DNA from: Candidatus Brocadia sp.
Lineage (GTDB): Bacteria; Planctomycetota; Brocadiia; Brocadiales; Brocadiaceae
Direction of reading: 5' to 3'
Assembly: GCA_030837935.1 (NCBI GenBank)
Contig: JAUQXU010000141.1
Location: 1-17,211, forward strand
Length of the DNA: 17,211 nt
The notes below the pieces were generated by a model, which saw nothing but the letters and a program-made list of their open reading frames with translations, was not told where the DNA came from and did no database searches. Of the stretch, positions 6,173 through 13,032 are shown piece by piece; positions within the stretch are counted from its first letter, which is position 1, and every line of letters starts with the position of its first letter. Position numbers and translations under genes: made by a program.

Positions 6173-7054
6173 TTAATCAAGTTTATTATCCTCTTTTTTA
6201 CACAACCTCTGTAATAATATATAGGTATTTTTAAATGATTTCTTGTCATCGGGATGCCGGGAGAGATATTCATTCAGATATCGAAATGCCTCTTCGTAAT
6301 TCTTCTTTGCAATGTGATTATCCAGGAGCAGGATAACAGGGCGGTTATCATCAGGATTGCACAGCAACGCCCGTTGACAGTTTTTACATGATTCTTCGTA
6401 TTTCATGTCGCTGTTTGCATTGCGGGCCTTATATAAAAATATTTCTGCAAGCAGTTCTTTGTCCTTCATTATCTTCTTTTGAGGATGATATTTGTCAGCG
6501 TTCTTAACGATACCATCGCTGTGGGTATGTTCAAAATAGCGTGTTTGCTCACTGGATACCAGCATATTATAAATATGCCCGGGAACAAAGATATTCTTGA
6601 TGTCGATATCAAAGTGCCGGCATATTATGGTAAACTGTATTGCATAGGAGAGACAGTTTCCCACCCTGATATTGAGGGTGTCTCTGATGTCATAACAATC
6701 ATTATATACCCCTTCATTAGCGTTTTTTTGTAGCCAATCAAATATTGTCCCGGCCTTTGCTATCGGATCGCTGGTTTTGTTGACATCTGTTTCGTGACTG
6801 ATTCGTGAGATAAGGAGGTCAATTTTTCTCAGATAAGTCTGCATCTTTTTATCGGTATTGACGCCCGATGCAATGAGGCATGCATTCTCAAAGGGCATGT
6901 CTAATTGTCCATCTTCCATATCATGCATTAAAGATAGCTCAAGGTGATTGGGGCATCTTGTTTGAATAAATTCTGTATGTTGGACGGAATGGCAGCCGAC
7001 AAGGAAGACAGCCGTTACGATGAAAAACCTTTTAATCGATAAAAAATATTTCAC
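6173..7054 (-). CDS. Lipoprotein with transglutaminase-like (SirB1-type) domain and TPR-like tail
   Basis: 293 residues starting at GTG 7054 after AAGGT. The N-terminal hydrophobic stretch ends in a lipobox, LVGC (C21), so it is a lipidated envelope protein. The middle resembles bacterial transglutaminase-like/SirB1 domains: VGNCLSYA (candidate nucleophile C134), FVPGHIYN (H160) and a possible third residue at E175. The last 90 residues look like two TPR-type helix pairs (YEESCKNCQRALLCNPDDNRP and YEEAFRYLNEYLSRHPDDK). It might be a thiol hydrolase or a non-catalytic scaffold. It is three bases from the response regulator gene and one base from the propeller gene, which argues for a single operon. 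Confidence 0.85.
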   Translation of the reverse strand: MKYFLSIKRFFIVTAVFLVGCHSVQHTEFIQTRCPNHLELSLMHDMEDGQLDMPFENACLIASGVNTDKKMQTYLRKIDLLISRISHETDVNKTSDPIAKAGTIFDWLQKNANEGVYNDCYDIRDTLNIRVGNCLSYAIQFTIICRHFDIDIKNIFVPGHIYNMLVSSEQTRYFEHTHSDGIVKNADKYHPQKKIMKDKELLAEIFLYKARNANSDMKYEESCKNCQRALLCNPDDNRPVILLLDNHIAKKNYEEAFRYLNEYLSRHPDDKKSFKNTYILLQRLCKKEDNKLD

Positions 7055-7057
7055 GTG

Positions 7058-7423
7058 TTACCTTAATTTAGCTTTAATCCCGGCAAGTAATTTTTCCTGA
7101 TCAAATGGCTTTTCTAAAAAGGTTAAGTCGGGATCTACTTCAAATATCGTTTTGTATGAACGCGGAGAAAAACTACTGGCAATAATAATCGGGATACTGA
7201 CATACTGTGGATTTGACTTTAATTGCTTCAGAAAGTCTTCACCTTTCATCTGGTCAAGTAACAAATCCAGGATAATGAGGTCTGGCCTTTCGCTTTCTAT
7301 CATTTCAAATGCCTGCTTACCATCTATGGCACGTTGAACAGCATAATCAGTGTTTTCTAACATCATTTCGTAAAAAAAGAAAAACTCATCTTCGTCCTCT
7401 ATTATGAGTATTTTTTTACTCAA
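7058..7423 (-). CDS. Single-domain response regulator (CheY-like receiver)
   Basis: 121 residues, receiver domain only. The acidic pocket is E9/D10, the phospho-acceptor is D53 (LIILDLLLD), the Ser switch is S83/S84 (IIIASSF) and the conserved Lys is K105 (EKPF). No output domain is present, so it must act by protein contact or as a phosphate relay. The start is TTG 7423, preceded by AAAGGAG at eight bases. It lies 188 bases downstream of the kinase gene and directly before the lipoprotein gene. The neighbouring kinase is the obvious donor. The run EFFFFYEMM near the first helix is unusually aromatic. Confidence 0.93.
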   Translation of the reverse strand: MSKKILIIEDEDEFFFFYEMMLENTDYAVQRAIDGKQAFEMIESERPDLIILDLLLDQMKGEDFLKQLKSNPQYVSIPIIIASSFSPRSYKTIFEVDPDLTFLEKPFDQEKLLAGIKAKLR

Positions 7424-7457
7424 GGTATTGGCTCCTTTTATCGCCGGTAGTTTATAG

Positions 7458-7474
7458 TATTACTTTGTAAAAAC
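7458..7474. repeat. Third copy of the TATTACTxTGTAAAAAC repeat
   Basis: This copy differs by one base from the copy at 3613-3629 and is likewise preceded by TATAG, as at 4361. It lies in the 188-base gap between the sensor kinase and response regulator genes. The rest of the gap is AT-rich and includes partly repeated GGATTTCGATAG/GAATTTCGAATTT. Confidence 0.45.
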
Positions 7475-7611
7475 CTCATTTCCCATTTCTGTCTTTTGAT
7501 ATTAGAATTTGTTTCGGATTTCGATAGTTGAATTTCGAATTTGCTAAAAAACAAACGACAGTATTTCTTATTCACTACCAAGTAACTCTGTTTGGTTGGG
7601 GCTATGTTGCG

Positions 7612-9687
7612 CTAGGAAATATCCTGCCAGGCTATTGGCAAGATAAATTTAAATGTGGAACCCTTTCCACGCCCTTCACTTTCTGCCCACAAATTGCCTT
7701 TATGGACATCAATGATATTTTTACAGATTGCAAGACCAACCCCGGCGCCATCTACCCTAGGACGCTCCTGAAAAAATCTTTCAAACAATTTCCCAAACTG
7801 GTCTTTTGGTAACCCAATACCAACTCCGGTATCTTTTACAGCAAATTCTATGAAGGCATCCTTTTGTTCTAAAAATACGTGAATCTCTCCTTTTTCCGTG
7901 TATTTTATCGCATTGTCTACAAGGTTGGTGACTACACGCAGAATTTCATCCTTGTCACCAATGACAACGGGTAACCCCTGATTCACGTGATTTATGAAGG
8001 CCAGTCCCTTTTTTTCAGCCAAAAGTCTCATACCGCTCGTTATTTGTAAAACCAGCTCATCCATCTGGATGGGTTCTTTTCTGAACATCAATCGGCCTGA
8101 TTCTAACACAGACAGATCAAGAATACTCCCGATTGTCTTTCGCAATCTTTGCAAACTGTTATTAATGATCTTGCTGAATTTTTCTTCTTTTGAGCGGTCT
8201 AAGTGTTCTTTTTTGACTTCCATGGACCACAGATCAATCGCCATTTGTACCTGTGCAACAGGGGATTTTAATTCATGAGAAACATCCCTTATCATTTTGT
8301 CCTTCATCTGATCAAGGGTTAACAACTCTTTGTATGCCCTCTCCAGGTTGCTACTCTGTTTTTCCAGTTCCTGATTCATACGGACTAAGTCTTTTGTCCT
8401 TTCCTCCACGGTCCTTTCTAAGTTGCTTGTATATTCCTTGAGTATTTGTGTCTTCTCTTCCAGGATATTGGCCATCTTATTAAAGGAATGAGACAACTCT
8501 CCAATTTCGTCATGGGAGGTAATTTTTAACCGTTTGCTGTAGTCGCCTTCTGAGATGCTTCTGGTTACCTCGGTAAGGTACAAAATAGGGTCTGATATCT
8601 TTTTACCAAAGAAGAACGCAAAGGAAATGACGGCGAGTGTTACCAGAATTATGATCGGAGCAACGGTGGTATGCAGTCTTTTCACCGGACCGTAGCCCTC
8701 ATTTACATCAATTTCGGCAATCATGCCCCAGTCCAGTTCCGGGATCCATTGCCAATACCCCAGTACCAGGATGCCACGATAGTCTATATAGCCTTCTGCA
8801 TCATGACCCTTCCTTTCTTTGATACATTCTTCGGCGCTCCTGGTAAGTTTTCCTGTTTTAGGGTTTACTATTCTGAGTTCAAGCGTTGTTCTTTGATGGA
8901 CGAGTCCGCTTTCTTTGAGTTGTTTTAAGTACTTGGATTCAGAAAGCATAAACCCATCCTTATTAATCAGATACGTTTCTCCCGTTTCTCCCAACCGGAC
9001 GCTCCTCATGAGTTTGCTGATCTCCATTACATCCACCCTCAGGCACACAATGCCTATAATCTTGTGTTCATAGATAACTGGTGTGGTAATATACAGGGTC
9101 GGCAGCCCCAGTTCCAGCTTTCCATACTCATTCTCCAACGGAATTACCGAAGAATCAATGGTTGAGACAAACGTGATACCATTTACGGCCTTTTGGAAAA
9201 ACTCAAATCCTGCAACATTGGTAATCACCTTTCCCGTAGATGTCGTGATTTTTAAATCCCCCAAACGGTCACAGATGAAGATTTCTTTGTATCCGTAAGC
9301 CTCCCTGAGGGTGTTTAAATGGTGCAGGAGTCTATAGAAATTTTCACTTCCTTCCGACTTATATATTACGCCTGGTACGTTAGGATTTTCGGCAACGATC
9401 CTGGCATCGGACTTCCTTTCCTCTATCCATCGTACAATAAGTTCTGACTGCTTATGCCCAACCCCTTCAAGATTTTGTATTAATGCGTCCTGCAAGGCCT
9501 TTTTTTCCGTAGGATAAATAAACACCCTCATGATAAAGATAGGAAACACAGAAAGAAGGATTGAAGAGATGATAATCTTCGTTTTTACAGATTTATACGA
9601 GGGAATATGAACCTTGTTTAAAACATGCGGGAAGATATTTTTCAGGTTTCGGTATTTATGCAGGATCTGTTTTATAATGGCATTCAT
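7612..9687 (-). CDS. Membrane sensor histidine kinase (Cache-HAMP-HisKA-HATPase)
   Basis: 691 residues. TM1 lies at about 37-57, followed by a roughly 275-residue extracytoplasmic region of the double-Cache type (ETYLINKDGFML, and DWGMIAEIDVNE before the second membrane segment). TM2 is at 341-361, HAMP at 361-412 (KKISDPILYLTEVTRSISEGDY), then a coiled coil (410-460). The H-box RDVSHELKSP has phospho-acceptor H471. The N box is DNAIKY (N592), G1 is KDTGVGIG (619-625) and G2 is GAGVGLAICK (about 648). All catalytic boxes are intact. No receiver is fused; the separate receiver at 7058-7423 likely takes the phosphate. The ATG at 9687 has no clear ribosome site. The radical SAM gene ends 68 bases upstream on the same strand. 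The ligand is unknown. Confidence 0.95.
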   Translation of the reverse strand: MNAIIKQILHKYRNLKNIFPHVLNKVHIPSYKSVKTKIIISSILLSVFPIFIMRVFIYPTEKKALQDALIQNLEGVGHKQSELIVRWIEERKSDARIVAENPNVPGVIYKSEGSENFYRLLHHLNTLREAYGYKEIFICDRLGDLKITTSTGKVITNVAGFEFFQKAVNGITFVSTIDSSVIPLENEYGKLELGLPTLYITTPVIYEHKIIGIVCLRVDVMEISKLMRSVRLGETGETYLINKDGFMLSESKYLKQLKESGLVHQRTTLELRIVNPKTGKLTRSAEECIKERKGHDAEGYIDYRGILVLGYWQWIPELDWGMIAEIDVNEGYGPVKRLHTTVAPIIILVTLAVISFAFFFGKKISDPILYLTEVTRSISEGDYSKRLKITSHDEIGELSHSFNKMANILEEKTQILKEYTSNLERTVEERTKDLVRMNQELEKQSSNLERAYKELLTLDQMKDKMIRDVSHELKSPVAQVQMAIDLWSMEVKKEHLDRSKEEKFSKIINNSLQRLRKTIGSILDLSVLESGRLMFRKEPIQMDELVLQITSGMRLLAEKKGLAFINHVNQGLPVVIGDKDEILRVVTNLVDNAIKYTEKGEIHVFLEQKDAFIEFAVKDTGVGIGLPKDQFGKLFERFFQERPRVDGAGVGLAICKNIIDVHKGNLWAESEGRGKGSTFKFILPIAWQDIS

Positions 9688-9755
9688 GAATAATTGCTAT
9701 TTTTATCTGTGTCATCCGTGCAATCTGTGGTTTCAAACGTTTTTGCGGTTTGTTG

Positions 9756-11795
9756 TTATTTGAATTTATCTCTCACAAAAGAGGGAATATTTTTCATGTG
9801 TTGATCAATCAGTTCACAGGTGATTTCTGTGACCCCCTCCCGAAGCGCAAAATCTTCAATCGACTTCTTTGCCCTTCCTCTAACGAATATCGGCGCCTTT
9901 TCAAGTCGTTGTTTTGCCGCCTCTGTCCAAGCAAGCGCTGACGAACCTTCTTTTTTTACCGCCTCACCTGCGCTCTTAAGGTAGGTCTGAAATTTGGTAA
10001 TAATCCCCTCGTTCTTACCTGTTCGTTCACCAAGGAATGTCTTAATGTTGTCGATAACCTCTTTTTTCCGTGCATTCTTTAACTTTTCCTTGGCTTTATC
10101 CCATGCGTCCATCCGCAGTTCATCAAATCCAATATTCCTGATGCGCTTCGATGCAAGCTGCATGGATTCATCCCGTATCTCGGAGAGGAATTTTGAGGTG
10201 ATTTCCTTGTAACCATGCAGTTTCGCCTTTTTTTGCATGAGTTTGTAAATGCCAGGCCGAACAAAGTCCGGCGCATTTCCCACCCGTTTCCTGGCCTCTT
10301 CAGTCCAGGGGATTTCATTGTCTTGCAATGGCTCACCCCCAACCCTACCCTCCCCCATCAAAGGGGGAGAGAATTTATTCTCACATGAGACTGTAGTTGC
10401 CGTATTGCACGAAGTTGGGTGCGTGTGGAACTCAGTTTCTGGCCTTCTCGTAATTTCATCAACAAACACCTCCCCTCCCCTTGTGGGAGGGGTTGAGGGG
10501 AGGGGGCTTCGAACTATTTCGTCATTTTTCATGGGGAATGCAGTCTTCCTGGTCGACATCATTTCTTCACGCGCTGCTCTCATTACTTCTACCGTTATTT
10601 CCTCATAATTATTTTTTGCAGCAAAGCGTTCCACGCCTTTAATAACCATGCCTCGTCCAAAAGAAGGTATCTGTTTCAGGATACCCCTTGCCTCAATGCT
10701 CCATGGCATAGTAAAATTTTCTTCTATACCAAAGGTTTCTGATGTTGCCAATTGGATGACCTTGTTTCCATATTTTCCGGGAACATAGTCGCACCATGCA
10801 TCCTCGTCCATCTGATTTCCTGTGGTCGCTAATGCACGTGCACGGCATCCTTTGCAGATATATTGAAATTCACACACACCACATCTGCCATGGAGATTGG
10901 CATCCCGCAAGGTCTGAAAATCAGGAGTGCCTTTCCAGATTTCTCCAAAGGTTTTCTCTCTTATATTTCCGGAAATATTTGGCATGTATGGACACGGAGT
11001 AACATCTCCTTCCGGGGTAATCCTGCAATAATGAGTGCCGGCAGGACAGCCGCCCGCATAGGTGCGGATGAGGGGAGAGGAGGTATCATGTTCATACGCA
11101 ATCCTTCGATAGTGCGGTGCGCACTTTGCCCCCACCATCATCTTTCCCTGATATTTCTTTTGGATCTCATAGAGTTGGTGCAATGTCTGATCATACTGTT
11201 GTGATGTAATATCCGTCAGTTCTTGTCCTTTGCCGGTACACACCAAAAAGAAGAGATTAAAGACCTTAGCGCCGAGGTTATAAGAAAATTCAATAATATC
11301 GGGGATTTCATGGAAATTTTCCCGGGTAACCGTAGTCTGTATCTGAAACTCGATGCCTTGTCTGCGACATGCCTCAATCCCGTTCAGGGTGTCGTCCCAG
11401 GCGTCTGGAATGCCCCTGAATTTATCGTGTCTTTCAGGAACGAGGGAGTCAAGGCTGATACCAATTCCTGTCACTCCGCTTTCCTTGAGTTTCTTGGCGA
11501 TATCGTCATCGATCAGATTGCCGTTCGTTCCCAGGACAACCATCATCCCTTTTTTTGATGCGTAAGAGGCCAGTTCGTAAATGTCTTTTCTTAATAAGGG
11601 CTCTCCACCAGTAAGGATCAGGAGTAGATTGGGATTAAGCTCGGCCATTTGGTCGATGAGCCGAAGCCCCTCTTGTGTACTGAGTTCACTGGCAGATTGT
11701 CTGGTTAATGCATTTGTATCGAGGTAGCAGTGACTGCAGCGCAGGTTGCACCGATAGGTCGTGTTCCAGGAGATGGCATAGGGTTTGTAATTCAT
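9756..11795 (-). CDS. Radical SAM/SPASM protein with repeated PCP_red-like C-terminal domains
   Basis: 679 residues. Residues 1-340 are a radical SAM enzyme: CNLRCSHC (C16, C20, C23) binds the SAM cluster, GGEP is at 63-66, and a SPASM-type region has C250, C257, C268, C305, C308, C314, C317 and C335 for auxiliary Fe-S clusters. The core resembles the NirJ/AhbC/AhbD-like and peptide-maturase group. I cannot tell which. The C-terminal half carries modules of the light-independent protochlorophyllide reductase B-subunit tail type (PCP_red), with the pattern W-T/S-x-E-A-x-x-R ... P-x-F-V-R ... Y/F-A-x-E-I-T. They lie at about 364-412, 496-545 and 623-668, with a degenerate one at 556-608. Residues 428-491 are encoded by an inserted palindromic repeat. 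The weak GAGAAA before the ATG makes expression control unclear. Confidence 0.92.
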   Translation of the reverse strand: MNYKPYAISWNTTYRCNLRCSHCYLDTNALTRQSASELSTQEGLRLIDQMAELNPNLLLILTGGEPLLRKDIYELASYASKKGMMVVLGTNGNLIDDDIAKKLKESGVTGIGISLDSLVPERHDKFRGIPDAWDDTLNGIEACRRQGIEFQIQTTVTRENFHEIPDIIEFSYNLGAKVFNLFFLVCTGKGQELTDITSQQYDQTLHQLYEIQKKYQGKMMVGAKCAPHYRRIAYEHDTSSPLIRTYAGGCPAGTHYCRITPEGDVTPCPYMPNISGNIREKTFGEIWKGTPDFQTLRDANLHGRCGVCEFQYICKGCRARALATTGNQMDEDAWCDYVPGKYGNKVIQLATSETFGIEENFTMPWSIEARGILKQIPSFGRGMVIKGVERFAAKNNYEEITVEVMRAAREEMMSTRKTAFPMKNDEIVRSPLPSTPPTRGGEVFVDEITRRPETEFHTHPTSCNTATTVSCENKFSPPLMGEGRVGGEPLQDNEIPWTEEARKRVGNAPDFVRPGIYKLMQKKAKLHGYKEITSKFLSEIRDESMQLASKRIRNIGFDELRMDAWDKAKEKLKNARKKEVIDNIKTFLGERTGKNEGIITKFQTYLKSAGEAVKKEGSSALAWTEAAKQRLEKAPIFVRGRAKKSIEDFALREGVTEITCELIDQHMKNIPSFVRDKFK
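10331..10511. repeat. Palindromic repeat element inserted in frame within the radical SAM gene
   Basis: Two G/C-tract palindromes bound this element: TACCCTCCCCCATCAAAGGG plus GGAG at 10347-10370, and CCTCCCCTCCCCTTGTGGGA plus GGGG at 10469-10492. They are encoded as SPPLMGEGRVGGE and SPLPSTPPTRGGE, translations typical of interspersed bacterial palindromes rather than folded protein. The roughly 60 codons between the first and second PCP_red modules add no stop and keep the frame. The composition is unlike the rest of the gene. Confidence 0.75.
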
Positions 11796-11859
11796 TGTTT
11801 AATTTCTCAAATAATTTTTACCACAGGGTTCACAGAGAAAAGATACAGAATAAATGCCA

Positions 11860-11997
11860 TTCACCGCAAAGAGCGCAGAAAACGCAGAGCAACAACCCCG
11901 TTAGTCCCCCTTAACAAAGGGGGACTAACGGGGTTGTTATTCGAATTGTTCTCTTTTCATTTGTTTTCTCTGTGTTTTCCGTCCCCTCCGCGGTGAA
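11860..11997. repeat. Nested inverted repeat: perfect 22-bp hairpin inside a TTCACCGC...GCGGTGAA frame
   Basis: The inner arms 11891-11912 and 11917-11938 are perfect reverse complements with a four-base AACA loop (arm core CCCCGTTAGTCCCCC). The outer arms begin TTCACCGC (11860-11867) and end GCGGTGAA (11990-11997), with further CGCAGAG/CTCTGTG similarity inward. The outer parts resemble the common interspersed repeat of the CGCAGAG...CGCGGTGAA type. This looks like one repeat inserted into another. It lies 65 bases upstream of the radical SAM gene and could influence its transcript. Confidence 0.75.
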
Positions 11998-12074
11998 CTA
12001 TTACTAAAAATGATATATGATTATGATGAAAAAAACAACAAATTTTAATCTCAATAATGTATAGTACTATATAA

Positions 12075-12212
12075 TTTGTACTTGGTCGTTATTTGCGTGG
12101 AAAGATTTCTCGCAATGAGGCGATAGAATCCGTTGGCATTGATTGGGTGGAATTAGCCGAAAAACAATGCGACGCCATGATAGAGGATTTGTCATGGGCA
12201 ACGAAGAAGTGA
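12075..12212 (+). pseudogene. N-terminally truncated antitoxin remnant
   Basis: The frame LGRYLRGKISRNEAIESVGIDWVELAEKQ...IEDLSWATKK is open from just after a TAA at 12072-12074. It has no start codon in the expected place. The sequence matches the C-terminal half of small antitoxins normally paired with DUF3368-type PIN toxins (GRYLRGxISRxEAxxxVGxDxVELAEKQ). It overlaps the following toxin fragment by 19 bases, the normal arrangement. The N-terminal DNA-binding half is missing, so this is a relic. Confidence 0.6.
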
Positions 12213-12385
12213 AAGCCGCAGTATCTGATGCTGGACCACTTATCCATTTATGTGAAATTGGCGGTTTGCCGCTCCTTCATATTTTCGATGTTATACACCT
12301 TCCACATGCTGTAAATGTAGAGATTGGTGAATGTAGGGAAAATATACTAAACGTGTTCATTAATTGTGATTTATTAAAAATATGA
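12194..12385 (+). pseudogene. Truncated PIN-like (DUF3368-type) toxin
   Basis: From the ATG at 12194 the product has 63 residues, and its first 45 look like the start of a DUF3368/PIN toxin: AVSDAGPLIHLCEIGGLPLLHIFDVIHLPHAV, with the first catalytic Asp in VSDAGPL. Normal members have about 150 residues. Here the frame ends at 12385, just before an inverted-repeat element, and the remaining acidic residues of the active site are missing. It is therefore probably inactive. An in-frame ATG at 12143 is less likely because it would read over the antitoxin frame. Confidence 0.65.
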
Positions 12386-12393
12386 AAACAAGA

Positions 12394-12566
12394 ACCCCGA
12401 AGGGGTAAAATGATTATAGCTAAAAAAACCGAAAACAACATTTAATCCCAAAGGGATGACATAATGAACACGCTGGGCATTTCACGGAAAAACGACCATA
12501 TCACCCCTCAGGGGTTTATCGTCGGGGTTTATGCTATCGGCTATAATCATTTCATCCCTACGGGAT
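12394..12566. repeat. 173-bp element bounded by inverted repeats and carrying four mini-palindromes
   Basis: AAATGATTATAGC (12408-12420) is the exact reverse complement of GCTATAATCATTT (12540-12552). Outside and inside lie four 13-base palindromes of one design (5-bp stem, 3-base loop): ACCCC-GAA-GGGGT at 12394, ATCCC-AAA-GGGAT at 12445, ACCCC-TCA-GGGGT at 12503 and ATCCC-TAC-GGGAT at 12554. A further 11-bp inverted pair, CGTGTTCATTA (12352-12362) and TAATGAACACG (12462-12472), links it to the truncated toxin gene. It may be a non-autonomous element that helped break the toxin gene. Confidence 0.6.
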
Positions 12567-12644
12567 TCATATAACATTGCTTTTGTCATTGTGGGTACGT
12601 TTTCAATAATGGCTTTTTATAAAGAATTATCTACATAGTAAGAG

Positions 12645-12756
12645 CATTACGACAAAGGCAAACCTTGGGCAACCAGGGGGACGCAAAGGAAAAGGGTCTT
12701 CAAATATTTTCCTGTAAAAGCAGGAAAATATAAAGATAGCCTTGCTACCGAAGATG
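12645..12756 (+). ncRNA. Cyclic di-GMP-I (GEMM-I) riboswitch aptamer, first of a tandem pair
   Basis: GGCAAACC (12657-12664), a P2 hairpin (CCTTGGGCAACCAGG), then the fully consensus GGGACGCAAAG (12678-12688). The P3 arm has the long stem ATATTTTCCTG/CAGGAAAATAT and is followed by GATAGCCTTGCTACCGAAG. P1 can form between CATTACG (12645-12651) and CGAAGATG (12749-12756) with a mismatch and a bulge, plus AAGG with CCTT. G20-equivalent and A47-equivalent bases are conserved. The aptamer leads a long 5' region ahead of the exported lipase-like gene. Confidence 0.88.
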
Positions 12757-12785
12757 TTTTAAAAATCGGTGGTAAGGCTTTTTTT
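12738..12785 (+). terminator. Terminator of the first tandem riboswitch
   Basis: AGCCTTGCTACCGA (12738-12751) pairs with TCGGTGGTAAGGCT (12766-12779) over 14 bp, including two wobble pairs, followed by seven Ts (12779-12785). The left arm is part of the aptamer's 3' strand, so terminator and ligand-bound fold exclude each other. The arrangement matches the one at 2902-2951. Confidence 0.85.
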
Positions 12786-12866
12786 GTTTTGGACAAAAAT
12801 GTCAGAAATGAGATTTTTATGTAAAAACAGACCATCGGTTCGTTCAATTTTGTAAAAAATAAAGAA

Positions 12867-12971
12867 CTTAACGATAAAGGCAAACCCTGAGTGATCAGGG
12901 GACGCAAAGTAAAGGGTCTTCAAACTTTTTTCCTGCAAAGGCAGGAAAAAAAGACAACAATAACCGTAAAG
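12867..12971 (+). ncRNA. Cyclic di-GMP-I (GEMM-I) riboswitch aptamer, second of the tandem pair
   Basis: GGCAAACC (12879-12886), P2 CCTGAGTGATCAGG, consensus GGGACGCAAAG (12899-12909) and a P3 hairpin, CTTTTTTCCTGC/GCAGGAAAAAAAG. The 3' strand diverges from the other two copies: GACAACAATAACCG in place of GATAGCCTTGCTACCG. P1 still forms, with CTTAACG (12867-12873) against CGTAAAG (12965-12971) around a single A-A mismatch, so the 5' strand has changed in step. No T-tract terminator follows, so this copy may act on translation or be a diverged aptamer. It ends 97 bases before the start codon. Confidence 0.8.
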
Positions 12972-13006
12972 GTAAGACAATAAATCGAAGGATATCATTA
13001 TAAAAT

Positions 13007-13032
13007 GGTGGATTAATCGCAGCGAATCCACC
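13007..13032 (+). other. Leader stem-loop between the second aptamer and the start codon
   Basis: GGTGGATT (13007-13014) pairs perfectly with AATCCACC (13025-13032) around AATCGCAGCG. No T-run follows, so it is not a terminator. Just upstream, AGGATATC (12990-12997) can pair with GATACCT (13062-13068), which spans the bases between the ribosome site and ATG, with one bulged A. The stem-loop would then sit in the loop of that longer pairing. A translational switch for the second aptamer is conceivable but unproven. Confidence 0.45.

Noticed and set aside
6172..6273. Longer N-terminus for the propeller protein starting at 6273
   Set aside because: It would overlap 100 bases of the lipoprotein gene and bury the signal peptide. 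The ATG at 6171 sits one base after the upstream stop and begins the signal peptide.
10249..10608. 119-residue plus-strand frame with proline/glycine-rich stretches opposite the radical SAM gene
   Set aside because: It is the reverse reading of the inserted palindromic repeat, which translates to similar-looking peptides on both strands.
12394..12566. CRISPR array
   Set aside because: The repeated units are 13-base palindromes of varying sequence, unevenly spaced and in both stem variants. There are no constant direct repeats with spacers, and no cas genes.
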